From assembly GCA_035361075.1 (NCBI GenBank), contig DAOSBX010000009.1, forward strand, positions 34,788-98,787: a stretch of DNA of 64,000 nucleotides, read 5' to 3'. Shown here in pieces: positions 9,902 through 19,609 of the stretch. The first letter of the stretch is position 1, and every line of letters begins with the position of its first letter. This DNA is from Candidatus Hydrogenedens sp. (lineage in GTDB: Bacteria; Hydrogenedentota; Hydrogenedentia; Hydrogenedentales; Hydrogenedentaceae). The translations under genes and the position numbers were made by a program. Under the pieces are notes generated by a model that saw only the letters and a list, made by a program, of their open reading frames with translations, searched no databases and was not told where the DNA came from.

Positions 9902-11110
9902 ATGGCACCTCACGATTTGGAAATTAGGTTTGGTACAGTGTATGGGGCTGAAGAAGAAGAAATGGTATTGCGAATTCTTCGCGAAAAAGCACCCACGTGT
10001 AGTGAGTATTGTTTGGAATTTGAAAAAGAATTCGCAAAGTATATTGGTTGCCAATATGCTCGCACAGTCTCCAATGGAACCGCATCTCTATTTTTATCTA
10101 TGCTTGCACTTGGAGTGCGTTCGGGGGTTCGTGTGCTTACGACACCGATTACATGGATTGCAACTCCTGCTTCTGCAGTTACATTGGGGGCAGAAGTGGA
10201 CTTTGTGGATGTAGATATTGAAACGTACAACATGGATATCTCGAAGGTTGAAGAGAAACTGACGGAGAATACAAAGGTAGTAGCACCAGTTCATTTATAT
10301 GGTTTGCCTGTAGATATGGATCCATTACTTAAATTAGCAGAGAAGTATAACTTTTCGATAGTAGAGGATGCATGCCATGCAATCGGAGCAGAATATAAAG
10401 GAAAGAAAACAGGGAATATTGGGGCTTTGGGTTGTTTCAGTTTCCATGAACAAAAGAATATTTCTACTTTAGGTGAAGGGGGAATGGTTACCACATCAGA
10501 CCCTGAATTGTTTGAACGTGTCTCTCTGTATCGCTCTCATGCGACGCGGGTTTATGCTCCAACTACAAAATATTGTTTGCTGGATGAAAATAAATTTCCA
10601 AAGGGCAAAAAATTCTGGTGGCAGGACTTTGACGACTGTGCCTACAATTTTCGAATGACTGATATTCAGGCAGGAGTAGGAATTATACAACTGAAGAAGT
10701 TGGATGCTCTGAACAGAAAACGACAGGAAAATGCAGAATACTTAACGCAAGCATTGAAAACGATTCCTGGGATTATTACGCCCAAAGTCCCTTCAGACCG
10801 TACTCATGTTTTCCATTTATATCCCATTCGAATTATCCCCGAAGAATTTGGGATGTCCAAAGAAGATTTATTATGGATTATGAAAGAAAAGTATAACATC
10901 AAATTGGGTATTCACTACATTCCGTTACATTGGAGCACCGCTTTCCAGAAACGAGGTTTTAAGCGAGGTCAATTTCCCGTTGCTGAAGAATTAGCACGAA
11001 CATTAGTAACACTACCTGTTCACCCACGATTGACCCATGAAGCCCTCGATTATCTCGTAGATACCCTTGCCAAAGTTAGCAAATCCGCCCGCGAAAATAA
11101 GCGTATTTAA
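9902..11110 (+). CDS. DegT/DnrJ/EryC1/StrS-family PLP aminotransferase
   Basis: A 402-aa PLP enzyme of the sugar-aminotransferase family. The PLP lysine is Lys185 in FHEQKNIS, followed by GEGGMV. EDACHAIGAEYKGKKTG (Asp156, His159) is the usual cofactor-ring contact region. The N-terminal substrate segment TPITWIATPAS is also standard. Members convert keto sugars on nucleotide carriers to amino sugars, using glutamate or glutamine. It sits four bases after an SDR gene, with its SD (AAAGGA) at the end of that gene, which points to one short pathway for an amino or deoxy sugar. It is the last gene of the plus-strand run starting at 5316. Confidence 0.9.
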   Translation: MAPHDLEIRFGTVYGAEEEEMVLRILREKAPTCSEYCLEFEKEFAKYIGCQYARTVSNGTASLFLSMLALGVRSGVRVLTTPITWIATPASAVTLGAEVDFVDVDIETYNMDISKVEEKLTENTKVVAPVHLYGLPVDMDPLLKLAEKYNFSIVEDACHAIGAEYKGKKTGNIGALGCFSFHEQKNISTLGEGGMVTTSDPELFERVSLYRSHATRVYAPTTKYCLLDENKFPKGKKFWWQDFDDCAYNFRMTDIQAGVGIIQLKKLDALNRKRQENAEYLTQALKTIPGIITPKVPSDRTHVFHLYPIRIIPEEFGMSKEDLLWIMKEKYNIKLGIHYIPLHWSTAFQKRGFKRGQFPVAEELARTLVTLPVHPRLTHEALDYLVDTLAKVSKSARENKRI

Positions 11111-11373
11111 CTGGTAAAACCTATATTCATATTAATATTTTCTATTCCAATATTTGCTCTTTAATTTCACGTCTTATAGCAGAATTACGCACAAGGTCAA
11201 TTTTTCTGTGAAGTAGTTTTTTCAGATGGTCTTTTAAGTCAATCAACAAACAATATCGAGAGTTTTTAAAATTTAACTATAACATCCACATCACTTTTTT
11301 TCTCCTCTCGCAACGGAGCCGAATATTGTTATTTCTTTTAATTTATATTTTTTTTATTTTTCAAGTGTAAAAT

Positions 11374-11388
11374 GTATTTGACAAATAC
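11374..11388 (-). terminator. Short palindrome after the dCMP deaminase gene (weak terminator)
   Basis: GTATTTG and CAAATAC flank one base, immediately beyond the minus-strand stop at 11402. On the minus strand it would be followed by ATTTTA and further A/T-rich sequence. The stem is AT-only apart from two pairs, so it is a weak terminator at best. The rest of 11111-11373 is AT-rich convergent intergenic sequence in which I see no gene. Confidence 0.3.
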
Positions 11389-11401
11389 GTTTCTGGTGAT
11401 T

Positions 11402-11890
11402 TTATTGATTATTATAGGATTCGACTTCGTCGGGGTAGACATATTCAAGTTGAATACCTGCCTGTCGGAACATCTCTTCTGATTCAGTTCCTGCATGGTA
11501 TCGCTTTTCACAGACAACACGGGTTATACCACAGTTGATTATTAGCATAGCACAGGTGCGACAAGGTGTCATCTTACAGTATAAAGTTCCGCCTTGAATA
11601 CTAATTCCTAATTTCGCCGCCTGACAGATGGCATTTTGTTCTGCATGTACTGTGCGAACACAATGCTGGGTTACCGTTCCATCTTCATGAATAACTTTCT
11701 TCATCTGATGTCCCACATCGTCACAATGAGGGAATCCCACAGGGGAGCCGACATATCCTGTTACAAGTATTTGTTTATCTTTGGCTATGACACATCCGCT
11801 TCGTCCACGGTCACATGTAGCACGTTTGGCAATCGTGCGTGCAACTTCCATGAAATATTCATCCCATGTAGGTCTTTGGTATGCATTCAT
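11402..11890 (-). CDS. Deoxycytidylate (dCMP) deaminase, ComEB-like
   Basis: A 162-aa zinc-dependent deaminase. The signature is complete: the zinc His and catalytic Glu in VHAEQNAI, and the two zinc cysteines in TPCRTCAM. The early PTWDEYFMEVARTIAKRATCDR segment is typical of dCMP deaminase, as is the extra metal-site insertion with Cys and His (FPHCDD...QHC). The enzyme converts dCMP to dUMP to supply dTMP synthesis. Length fits ComEB-type proteins. It has its own promoter region facing the kinase gene terminus at 12014 and appears to be a single-gene transcript. Confidence 0.92.
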   Translation of the reverse strand: MNAYQRPTWDEYFMEVARTIAKRATCDRGRSGCVIAKDKQILVTGYVGSPVGFPHCDDVGHQMKKVIHEDGTVTQHCVRTVHAEQNAICQAAKLGISIQGGTLYCKMTPCRTCAMLIINCGITRVVCEKRYHAGTESEEMFRQAGIQLEYVYPDEVESYNNQ

Positions 11891-12013
11891 TGTTTTCTAT
11901 TCCTTTCTGTCACCTTTTTTTATGCAGGAGTAAATATGCCACATTTTGTTGTTTTAGGACAAGTGGAAGGTTTATGAATGTGTTTTTTTAAGTGGCTGTG
12001 GCGTATCGGTAAT

Positions 12014-14986
12014 TTATGCATTTATTTCAATTTCATCCCATTGAATTTGCTCTAATATTGTCTTTAATTCCCCAAATTCTTTTTGAATCATCTCGATTTC
12101 TACTTTAAGATTATCATAAATTCCGCCACGCAATTCCTGCTCGATATTTTGAGATAAATACGTTAATCTCCGAGCACCAATAGTTGCTGATGCCCCTGAT
12201 AATGAGTGAAATAGACGTACTAACTCATCATATTTTTCTTCTTCATGTGCTTTTTGTATCTCTTCTAATCTTGCAGGCAAATGTTGCAAAAATATAGCAG
12301 AAACTTTTCGAATTGTGTGTATTTTTCCGCCTGTAATTTCAAGTGCCTTTTTAAGGTCGAATGTTGGAAATGTATATATGTCTGTTTCTTTAATCATATC
12401 TGTGAATGTATGTTGTGTATCTTGTTTTTCTTTGTCTTGAATGCCCTCTTCTTTTGCTTTGCTTAACCATTTTTTTAAGACCTCTACTACTTTAGCTAAT
12501 TCAATCGGTTTAGGGAGATAGTCATCCATACCAGCGTTTAAGCATCGTTCACGGTCTCCCTGTAACGCATGAGCGGTAAGTGCAATGATTGGAACATGGA
12601 AATTTCCTGACTCCATACGACGAATTTCCTGAGCGGCGGTATAACCATCAATATTTGGCATTTCACAGTCCATAAAGATTAAATCGAAACGTTTCTGTTT
12701 TGTGCATTCTACTGCCTCATGCCCATCTACTGCGATTGTAACCTCGCATCCCAAATCTTTGAGTATCTCCACCGCAACCTGTTGATTAACAAAATTATCT
12801 TCTGCCAGCAGAATCTGAGCATTAAAATACAGTTTTTCTTTCTTTTGCTCTCGCTGTTCAAGTATAGTATGTCGTGTGATTAACGTGGGAGGTTCTCCTT
12901 TAATATATGCTGACCATACCGTAGCAAGAGCATCCATCAACTCACTCTGCCGTATTGGGCGTGTCAGATAGGCTGAAAACCCAAGCTCAAATAAACGATT
13001 TGCATCTCCTTTTATCCCAAACGGTGTTAGCAAAACAAGAATAGTATCTTTAATCACATTGTCCTGTTTGATAATTCGGCCTAATGATTCGCCTTGGATA
13101 CCAGGCATCTGGTCATCGATCAAACATATCTGATAAGGATCACCCTTTTGAGCTTCTTCTCTAAGACAATTTAATGCTTCTCCACTGGAACCGACGGCAG
13201 TGGCTTGCATATCCCACGATTGTAATTGTTCTAAGAGAATCAACCGATTTATATGACTTTGGTCGACAATCAATACCTTAACGCCTCGTAGATGTTCTCT
13301 ATGTGATGGAGTAGGTTTTACAGGTGTTGATATATCCATAGGAAAAATCAATGATATGTTAAATGTGGTACCTTGCCTTTCTTGGCTTTGAACAGAAATT
13401 GTTCCACCCATCGCGTCAATAAGTAATTTGCAAATAGCAAGACCTAATCCTGTTCCACCATATTGCCTTGCAATAAGTGCATCTGCTTGCTGGTATCTCT
13501 CAAAAATTTCCTCTAACTTCTCATGCGGAGCACCAATCCCCGTATCCTCTACTGTAATCGATAGTGCAGCCTTATTTTCTGTTAGTCCATCACATTTTAC
13601 CATTAGCAGAACATAACCGTGATGTGTAAACTTTATGGCATTGCTAATGAGATTTGTTAAAATTTGTCGTATTCGTCCTGCATCACCTATCAGATTCTTA
13701 GGGCAGTTTGGTGCATAACGTAGGTACAAAGAAATACCCTTATTCTGTGCCAAAGGTGTCATCAATTCAATAACATCTTCGCAAAGCACATGAAAATCAA
13801 ATGGAACAGGTTCTATTTCAATATGTCCCGCTTCAATTTTTGAATAATCAAGGATATCTCCAATTAGACGTAATAATGATTTGCCAGAACGATGTATAAC
13901 CTCAACCTGACGCTTTTGAGTTTCAGACAAATCCGAATCCAGTAAAAGTTCGGACATCCCCAATATCCCTGTCATAGGAGTCCGTATTTCATGACTCACA
14001 TTTGCAAGGAAATCACTCTTGATTTGGGCTCGTAACTCAGCCTGTTCCTTTGCCGTTTGCAATGCCTTCTCAGCGCGCATTTTTTCCTCAATCTCTTTCT
14101 GTAAAAGTTCAGACGTTCTACGATGTGCCTCAATTTCGTCCTGCAACTCCGTTGTCCGAATCTTTATTTTCTCTTCTAATTCTTTGTTAGCTTGACGAAG
14201 TAATTGTTCTTTAATCTCTATCTGGTGAAGCATCTCATTAAATTCGTCTGTGAGAATTCCAATCTCGTTGTCAGCAAATTTTGAGGCACGTACCGAATAG
14301 TCCTTTTCCTGAGAGATATGTTGAGCCAACTTCGATAAATGCGTGATTGGCTTTGAAATAATAGTGTGAAGCTTTACAGACACAAGGAAAGCAACAAAGA
14401 TTCCTAAAAGTAGAACACCGATTGTTGCACTACTAAAGGCAATAAGCCTGTGATAAAATACGGATTTGGTAATGGCTAATAAGAGAATGGGAACTCGTTC
14501 CGTAGTAAATTCTGTTTGCTTTATTAAATATGTTCCTTTCGACGGAGTAATTGGATAATATAGGCACAAATAGTTAGAATCATTTGTATAGAAACCCACT
14601 TGATTTGGACTAATAGGTAAATCCTGTTGTTTGCCTTCCTTAAAATAACGTGCAATTATTCTCCCATCCTTATTGTAAATGCAAGCCATCGTTATCCATT
14701 CGTTACGCTTCAAAATATTTAGTTCTTGTTGAAATAATTCTGCCTGTATCTCCCCTTTTTCAAATAAAGGATATATATGTTCACTCAAATGTTGAGCTGA
14801 AATTCTTAATTCCTCTTCCAGCATTTGCCGTAATAAGGCAGTGTCAAATATGTAAAATGTAAAGCAGGCTATAAATAACGCTATTATCGTAGGAACTAAA
14901 GAAAGGATAAAAAGCTGCTGAACTATTGGCAAATTTTTGTAAAAAGTGGCAAAACGATTACGAATATTTCGCAGTGAGAACTGCAT
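12014..14986 (-). CDS. Hybrid sensor histidine kinase with two receivers and HPt (BarA-like layout)
   Basis: A 990-aa inner-membrane kinase. Order: TM1 at 24-47, extracytoplasmic sensor at 48-180, TM2 at 181-203, HAMP at about 205-258, coiled coil at 258-325, HisKA with His332 in SHEIRTPM, HATPase with Asn449, DTGIG at 481 and GGTGLGL at 510. Two receivers and an HPt domain follow. Receiver 2 is canonical (Glu729-Asp730, phospho-acceptor Asp773, Lys826). Receiver 1 (about 569-690) has Asp624 but Gln576 in place of an acidic residue and Arg677 in place of the conserved Lys, so it is probably inactive. HPt has His927 in FHSLSGAS. No separate output regulator is adjacent, so the phosphorelay partner is unknown. 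Confidence 0.93.
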   Translation of the reverse strand: MQFSLRNIRNRFATFYKNLPIVQQLFILSLVPTIIALFIACFTFYIFDTALLRQMLEEELRISAQHLSEHIYPLFEKGEIQAELFQQELNILKRNEWITMACIYNKDGRIIARYFKEGKQQDLPISPNQVGFYTNDSNYLCLYYPITPSKGTYLIKQTEFTTERVPILLLAITKSVFYHRLIAFSSATIGVLLLGIFVAFLVSVKLHTIISKPITHLSKLAQHISQEKDYSVRASKFADNEIGILTDEFNEMLHQIEIKEQLLRQANKELEEKIKIRTTELQDEIEAHRRTSELLQKEIEEKMRAEKALQTAKEQAELRAQIKSDFLANVSHEIRTPMTGILGMSELLLDSDLSETQKRQVEVIHRSGKSLLRLIGDILDYSKIEAGHIEIEPVPFDFHVLCEDVIELMTPLAQNKGISLYLRYAPNCPKNLIGDAGRIRQILTNLISNAIKFTHHGYVLLMVKCDGLTENKAALSITVEDTGIGAPHEKLEEIFERYQQADALIARQYGGTGLGLAICKLLIDAMGGTISVQSQERQGTTFNISLIFPMDISTPVKPTPSHREHLRGVKVLIVDQSHINRLILLEQLQSWDMQATAVGSSGEALNCLREEAQKGDPYQICLIDDQMPGIQGESLGRIIKQDNVIKDTILVLLTPFGIKGDANRLFELGFSAYLTRPIRQSELMDALATVWSAYIKGEPPTLITRHTILEQREQKKEKLYFNAQILLAEDNFVNQQVAVEILKDLGCEVTIAVDGHEAVECTKQKRFDLIFMDCEMPNIDGYTAAQEIRRMESGNFHVPIIALTAHALQGDRERCLNAGMDDYLPKPIELAKVVEVLKKWLSKAKEEGIQDKEKQDTQHTFTDMIKETDIYTFPTFDLKKALEITGGKIHTIRKVSAIFLQHLPARLEEIQKAHEEEKYDELVRLFHSLSGASATIGARRLTYLSQNIEQELRGGIYDNLKVEIEMIQKEFGELKTILEQIQWDEIEINA

Positions 14987-15458
14987 ATCTTATATTTACC
15001 CGGTGTTTTTAATAATTTGTTTCTATAACATCTATATTATTATATGAAATTTTGTAATATAAAATAAAAATTTATATTAATTCTATAATTACTAACAAAA
15101 TTTTGAAAATAAACGGAAATTACGGCAATTACCAAATTAACATAAAAAATATCAGTTTATTTGTTTAATATATGTTTTATTTACAAAAAAGTTTTATTGA
15201 ATATCTTATTTTAATATTTGTTAACTAAATTACATTCGTTGACCTTAAAGTCATAGTAATTTTACATAAAATTAAAATAAGCAAATTTGATGTATGGAAT
15301 TTAAAATTTAAAATGAATATTTTCGGTCTTACGTGTATATGAATTTATGAACTTCTGGGTAATTAAAAGAGGAAATGAGGGGTATGAATATATTACAATT
15401 TATTGCTACATTTATTTCTAATATAAAAACAATGAAAACATATAGGAAAGGGACAATT
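14987..15458. other. AT-rich divergent intergenic region
   Basis: About 470 bases between the kinase start and the secreted-protein start. It is extremely A/T-rich and must contain both divergent promoters. A possible weak plus-strand promoter is TTGACC at 15239-15244 with TTACAT 17 bases later. ATGs at 15375 and 15384 lie in frame with the next gene but would place about 25 extra residues before the signal peptide. I see no RNA gene or convincing repeat. Confidence 0.4.
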
Positions 15459-17318
15459 ATGATGAGTAGAATTATTTTGTGTTTGTTATCGCTTGTTGTC
15501 ATTTTCACTTTTAAGGCTACTGCTCAGACTGCACAACTCGGTGCAAAATTAGAAGGAAAATCATCCATGCGTCTTGCAATTGAAAAGATAATCTATCGTC
15601 CAGCAGAATGGGAAAAGGAAAAGGTAAAGGAATTTGAAAGTGATATAGAGAACAAAGGGGGGTTGGTTCATGTATATTATCGTAATGTTTCCCAAGAACC
15701 TGTAAGGGTTCGTTATTGGCGTTGGAACCGTAAAGACCGTTCCCATTGGATTTTGAATCATTTTGTTGCATGGGACCGCTATATTAATCAAACAGTCCAG
15801 CCTGGAGAATTAGGTGTGTTAGAAATAAATGCGGTATCTGAAGATTTTGCATTGGGAACGAAATTCTCACTGCAATTAGTGGATGATAATTCTCGGTTAT
15901 GTGCTACTACAGATGGAACGTTGACAGTTGAACCTCTTCGCCTTACATATATCCGTGTGCTACCGAAAATGAAGGAAATAACTATCTTCCTTCGTAATTT
16001 TTCAAAAGACACATATCAGATAGATAATACTCTGTTTTTTCCGCAAAATGAAATTACTGTGGATTGGAATGTTAAAGAGTTAGCCCCTGAAGGGATGGCA
16101 ATTGGAGAGGTTCAACTTTCTCAATCTATGAATTCTGGGACATGGTTTATTGCAGGGGTAGAAGTTTCAAAAGATAGTGGGAAAACGAAAGAACTATATT
16201 TTGCTCATCGCCGTGCTTTTGAAGATTTTTTCCCTATCGGTGTTTGGTCGAATGGACCAGAAACATACGAGACTTTATATAATTTACATATTGATACGAT
16301 GGTAGAAGGTGGGAAAAAAGACAATCCTTTCTTTACAGAGGTAGTACCTAAATATGGTTTCCGTGCTATGGTTCATACAGGTGTTCCTTTGAATGTGGAT
16401 ACCGTCCGAGAATTCACGGGGCACCCACAAGTTGTGTGTTGGATGTTACAGGATGAACCAGATTGGTCTATTCCTGCAAATATCATGTTCCTAACCAATC
16501 AACACTTATGCCAATATGACAATACCAAGCCCACCTTTATTACACTTTGCAGAAATATCAAGTTTTTTGAATATGCTTCGATATGCGATATTCCGTGTCA
16601 AGACCATTATTCCGTCACAGCCCCATCCAGTAGTAAATGGCCTAAACTTTATGGGACGAGGTTAGAGGAAACTGCATATTACACGCACGACCTTAAAATA
16701 GCCTCAGAACCAAAACCTATCTGGGTGTGGAGTCAGGCAATTGCAAATTGGGGTGAACGGCCAAAACGACCTGTGCCGACACCAGAGGAATTAGGTGCTC
16801 AATTGATATTAAATTTGGGCAGAGGAGCCAAAGGGATTCTCTGGTTTAATCATGATAAAAAGGTAGCCGAAAAATACCCTGAATTGGAAAGGGCAATGCA
16901 AGGGTGGGGAAGAGTGATGAGCCTATTACGGGATTATTTCCTGTGTTCTGAACCAATACCATTCAAAGGCTCCGCCCCAGAAAATGTAGATGTTGCACCT
17001 TTACAGGGACGCGATTTCTTGATATTATGCATTACAAATTTAGATTATGAAATACATCCCGAAGCCTATCCTTTTAAGGAAAAGAAAGACCTAAAAATAA
17101 ATATAAATATCCCTATAAAGGGGCAGTCATTATTCGAAATACGACCTCAGGGAATTATGGATTTAAAAGCAAATTGGGGTAAAGAAATTTCGTTTGTTTT
17201 GCCAGAATTGAAATCCGAAACAATCATTTTTATTCATACTCAACCCGATATTGGAAATCAGTTAAAATCGAAATGGAATGAAATTGTATCTAAAGAAATA
17301 AAGTCGTTAGATAAATAA
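15459..17318 (+). CDS. Secreted protein with glycoside-hydrolase-like TIM barrel
   Basis: About 620 aa from the chosen start. I prefer the paired ATGs at 15459/15462 because AGGAAAGG lies at the right distance and the protein then begins with a clean signal peptide (MSRIILCLLSLVVIFTF, cleaved near ATAQ). The first 240 residues are beta-rich. A barrel-like region then starts at FFPIGVWSNGPETYETL, with a strand-end WMLQDEPDWS (Glu333 counted from 15459) resembling the acid/base site of clan GH-A enzymes, and later WVWSQAIANWG and GILWFNHD. I do not recognise a specific GH family, so activity is inferred. It is followed closely by the CYTH gene. Confidence 0.6.
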   Translation: MMSRIILCLLSLVVIFTFKATAQTAQLGAKLEGKSSMRLAIEKIIYRPAEWEKEKVKEFESDIENKGGLVHVYYRNVSQEPVRVRYWRWNRKDRSHWILNHFVAWDRYINQTVQPGELGVLEINAVSEDFALGTKFSLQLVDDNSRLCATTDGTLTVEPLRLTYIRVLPKMKEITIFLRNFSKDTYQIDNTLFFPQNEITVDWNVKELAPEGMAIGEVQLSQSMNSGTWFIAGVEVSKDSGKTKELYFAHRRAFEDFFPIGVWSNGPETYETLYNLHIDTMVEGGKKDNPFFTEVVPKYGFRAMVHTGVPLNVDTVREFTGHPQVVCWMLQDEPDWSIPANIMFLTNQHLCQYDNTKPTFITLCRNIKFFEYASICDIPCQDHYSVTAPSSSKWPKLYGTRLEETAYYTHDLKIASEPKPIWVWSQAIANWGERPKRPVPTPEELGAQLILNLGRGAKGILWFNHDKKVAEKYPELERAMQGWGRVMSLLRDYFLCSEPIPFKGSAPENVDVAPLQGRDFLILCITNLDYEIHPEAYPFKEKKDLKININIPIKGQSLFEIRPQGIMDLKANWGKEISFVLPELKSETIIFIHTQPDIGNQLKSKWNEIVSKEIKSLDK

Positions 17319-17342
17319 AAAACGTTGTTCTTAAAATTTAAG

Positions 17343-17822
17343 ATGCCAAAAGAAATAGAACATAAATTCTTAGTTATATCCGATGAGTGGCGTTCTTCGG
17401 TCATTAAATCTATTACAATAAAGCAAGCATATATTTATACAGACCCACCTCTTGCGGTTCGCATTCGTATTGAACCAGAGAAATGCACATTGAACCTAAA
17501 AAAAGCGATTGTAGCCACAACAAGAGATGAATTCGAGTATGTGATTCCGTATAAAGATGCTGAAGAAATGATAAAAAACTTTATTACAGGATATATTATC
17601 GAGAAAACAAGACACATTGTGGTCTATGAAGGACAACGTTGGGAAATAGATGAATTTTGGGGGGCAAATAGTGGGTTGATTATTGCAGAGATAGAATTGA
17701 AAGATGAAGGAGACGAAATAGCCATTCCCCCATGGTTAGGTAAAGAGGTAAGCCATGATGCACGATACCTTAATTCTTACCTATGTAAATATCCATATAC
17801 ATTATGGCAAGAGAATAAATAA
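17343..17822 (+). CDS. CYTH-domain triphosphatase-like protein
   Basis: About 159 aa. It begins with the family hallmark EIEHKFLV (the ExExK motif of CYTH enzymes), followed by alternating charged strands such as AVRIRIEP, TLNLKKA, EFEYVIP and WEIDEFWG...IAEIELKDE. These line a tunnel that binds triphosphate and two metals. CYTH proteins include inorganic triphosphatases, thiamine triphosphatases and class IV adenylate cyclases; bacterial stand-alone members are most often inorganic triphosphatases. The start is ATG 17343, since the frame reaches upstream only to a TTG and the conserved motif starts right after this ATG. It is 24 bases downstream of the barrel protein and probably co-transcribed. 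Confidence 0.88.
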   Translation: MPKEIEHKFLVISDEWRSSVIKSITIKQAYIYTDPPLAVRIRIEPEKCTLNLKKAIVATTRDEFEYVIPYKDAEEMIKNFITGYIIEKTRHIVVYEGQRWEIDEFWGANSGLIIAEIELKDEGDEIAIPPWLGKEVSHDARYLNSYLCKYPYTLWQENK

Positions 17823-18155
17823 TATTTTAAAGCCTCTAAATAAAATAAATCACTTAAAAATACATAATTTAAACAGTTGTCTCATATGAATATACAAAGT
17901 TCAATACTTGTTTTCCGTACATAGTTTATAGATGAATTTTTATTCTAATGTTGTCAGAATTTATGTTTATATTCATACATGTCATGTAAGACTAAAAACG
18001 ATTGCATCAACATCCATATCAGCACATCTGTTTCATTCTATTAAGAACTATGCGGGTACCATCTTTTCATGGTAAGAATTTTCTATGGCACTGATTCACA
18101 AGGATTTATCAATGAATGTGAGTAATAAGAGCGATTTGTGAATCGCCTTTGCTGT
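17823..18155. other. Convergent intergenic region with a small hairpin
   Basis: About 330 bases between convergent genes. The only structure I see is GCGATT-TGTG-AATCGC at 18131-18146, just past the minus-strand lpdA stop, with TTATT-rich sequence following on that strand; it may be the pyruvate dehydrogenase operon terminator. A nested longer inverted repeat pairs GATTCACAA (18093-18101) with TTGTGAATC (18136-18144). No gene is visible. Confidence 0.4.
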
Positions 18156-19583
18156 TTATTCTTTTCGTGAGGTTTTGCGGTAGATATGGGTACTTTTTCC
18201 GAGTAATGCACCAGCAGATTCCATGATAGTTTCGCTGAGTGTCGGATGTGGGTGTATTGTTAGATCGAGGTCTTCTAGTGTCGCTCCCATCTCTATTGCC
18301 AATGTGGCTTCGCCGATGAGTTCACCTGCATTGGCTCCAACGATACCACACCCAAGAATCTGTTGCGTTTCTGCATGGGTTATGAGTTTTGTCAATCCCT
18401 CTCCACGGAACATAGTCATAGCCCTACCTGAGGCAGACCACGGAAATCTTGATACTTGAACGGGTATATTTTTTGAGCGGGCTTGTTCTTCGGTAAGCCC
18501 GCACCATGCAATTTCAGGGTCTGTGAAAACGACTGCAGGGATGGCTTGTGGTTCAAAGGCAACATTCTTGCCAGAGATAATCTCAGCGACGGTTCGTCCT
18601 TCATGTGTTGCTTTATGGGCTAACATAGGTCCGCCTGCAACATCGCCAATAGCAAAGATATATGGGTCCGTTGTTCGTCTTTGTTCATCCACACGGATAA
18701 AACCTTTCTCGTCCACGGACACATTCGTATTTTTTAAGCCCAAACCACTACTGTTGGGTTTCCTCCCTACAGATACAAGGACCTTATCAAAAATCTGCTG
18801 TGGTTTTTTAATATCCGCTCCTTCCAGTTCAACAGAGATACCTTTCTTTTGCGGTTTTAATTGTTTGACCAGTGTTTTTAAGTGGATTTGATGTAAAACT
18901 TTTTCTAAATGTTGTTCTAACGGACGTACCAAATCACGGTCTACACCAGGCAGAAGCCCATCGGTAACCTCCACAAGGGTTACTTCAGAGCCTAAAGTAG
19001 CATAGACAGTACCTAATTCCAGCCCGATATATCCTCCACCGATAACTAACAAGCGTTCTGGTATCTCCTCTATGTTAATAGCGGTATTGGAATTCATAAT
19101 ATCTGGTGAATCAATAGGCTGTCCGAATAATGCAGGTCTTGACCCAGCAGAAATGACAGTATATTCAGCATTGATGCGTAATTCACGCCCATCCATCAAA
19201 AAGACTTCTAATGTATTTGAATCCAGAAAACTGGCTCGTCCCTGAATATAATTAATATTCCGCAACTTTGTTAATTGCCCTAAACCACCTGTTAAGTGTT
19301 CAACGACACCCTGCACGTTTTTTCGTATTTTATCAATATCTAATTTTGGTTTTTGGAAGTGAACACCGAATTTTTCCGCCTCTAATGCATTGGAAATCAC
19401 ATGGGATATGTGAAGTAATGCTTTTGTCGGGATACAACCCCGATAGAGACAGGTTCCACCTGGATTTTTTTCTACATCAATAAGAACTGTTTGCAGTCCT
19501 AAGTCAGCACACATAAAGGCACATCCATAACCTCCAGGACCTGCACCAATAACTGCAACCTGTGTTTGGATTACTTCTGGCAT
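18156..19583 (-). CDS. lpdA: Dihydrolipoyl dehydrogenase (E3)
   Basis: A 475-aa flavoprotein disulfide reductase, the E3 component that re-oxidises dihydrolipoamide and makes NADH. The FAD dinucleotide motif is GAGPGGYG at residues 13-20, the redox-active cysteines are Cys45 and Cys50 in GGTCLYRGCIPTKALL, the NAD-binding motif is VIGGGYIGLELG, and the dimer-interface base is the His-Pro pair in HPHPTLSE near the C-terminus. Length and motifs are normal. It is the third gene of a minus-strand operon aceE-aceF-lpdA, 26 bases after aceF with its own AAAGGAGG ribosome binding site. Confidence 0.97.
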   Translation of the reverse strand: MPEVIQTQVAVIGAGPGGYGCAFMCADLGLQTVLIDVEKNPGGTCLYRGCIPTKALLHISHVISNALEAEKFGVHFQKPKLDIDKIRKNVQGVVEHLTGGLGQLTKLRNINYIQGRASFLDSNTLEVFLMDGRELRINAEYTVISAGSRPALFGQPIDSPDIMNSNTAINIEEIPERLLVIGGGYIGLELGTVYATLGSEVTLVEVTDGLLPGVDRDLVRPLEQHLEKVLHQIHLKTLVKQLKPQKKGISVELEGADIKKPQQIFDKVLVSVGRKPNSSGLGLKNTNVSVDEKGFIRVDEQRRTTDPYIFAIGDVAGGPMLAHKATHEGRTVAEIISGKNVAFEPQAIPAVVFTDPEIAWCGLTEEQARSKNIPVQVSRFPWSASGRAMTMFRGEGLTKLITHAETQQILGCGIVGANAGELIGEATLAIEMGATLEDLDLTIHPHPTLSETIMESAGALLGKSTHIYRKTSRKE

Positions 19584-19609
19584 AAGACCTCCTTTGTTTC
19601 AATGTTCTA

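Noticed and set aside
15375..15458. Upstream start codons for the secreted barrel protein
   Set aside because: They would put about 28 residues ahead of an otherwise normal signal peptide, and a better Shine-Dalgarno precedes 15459.
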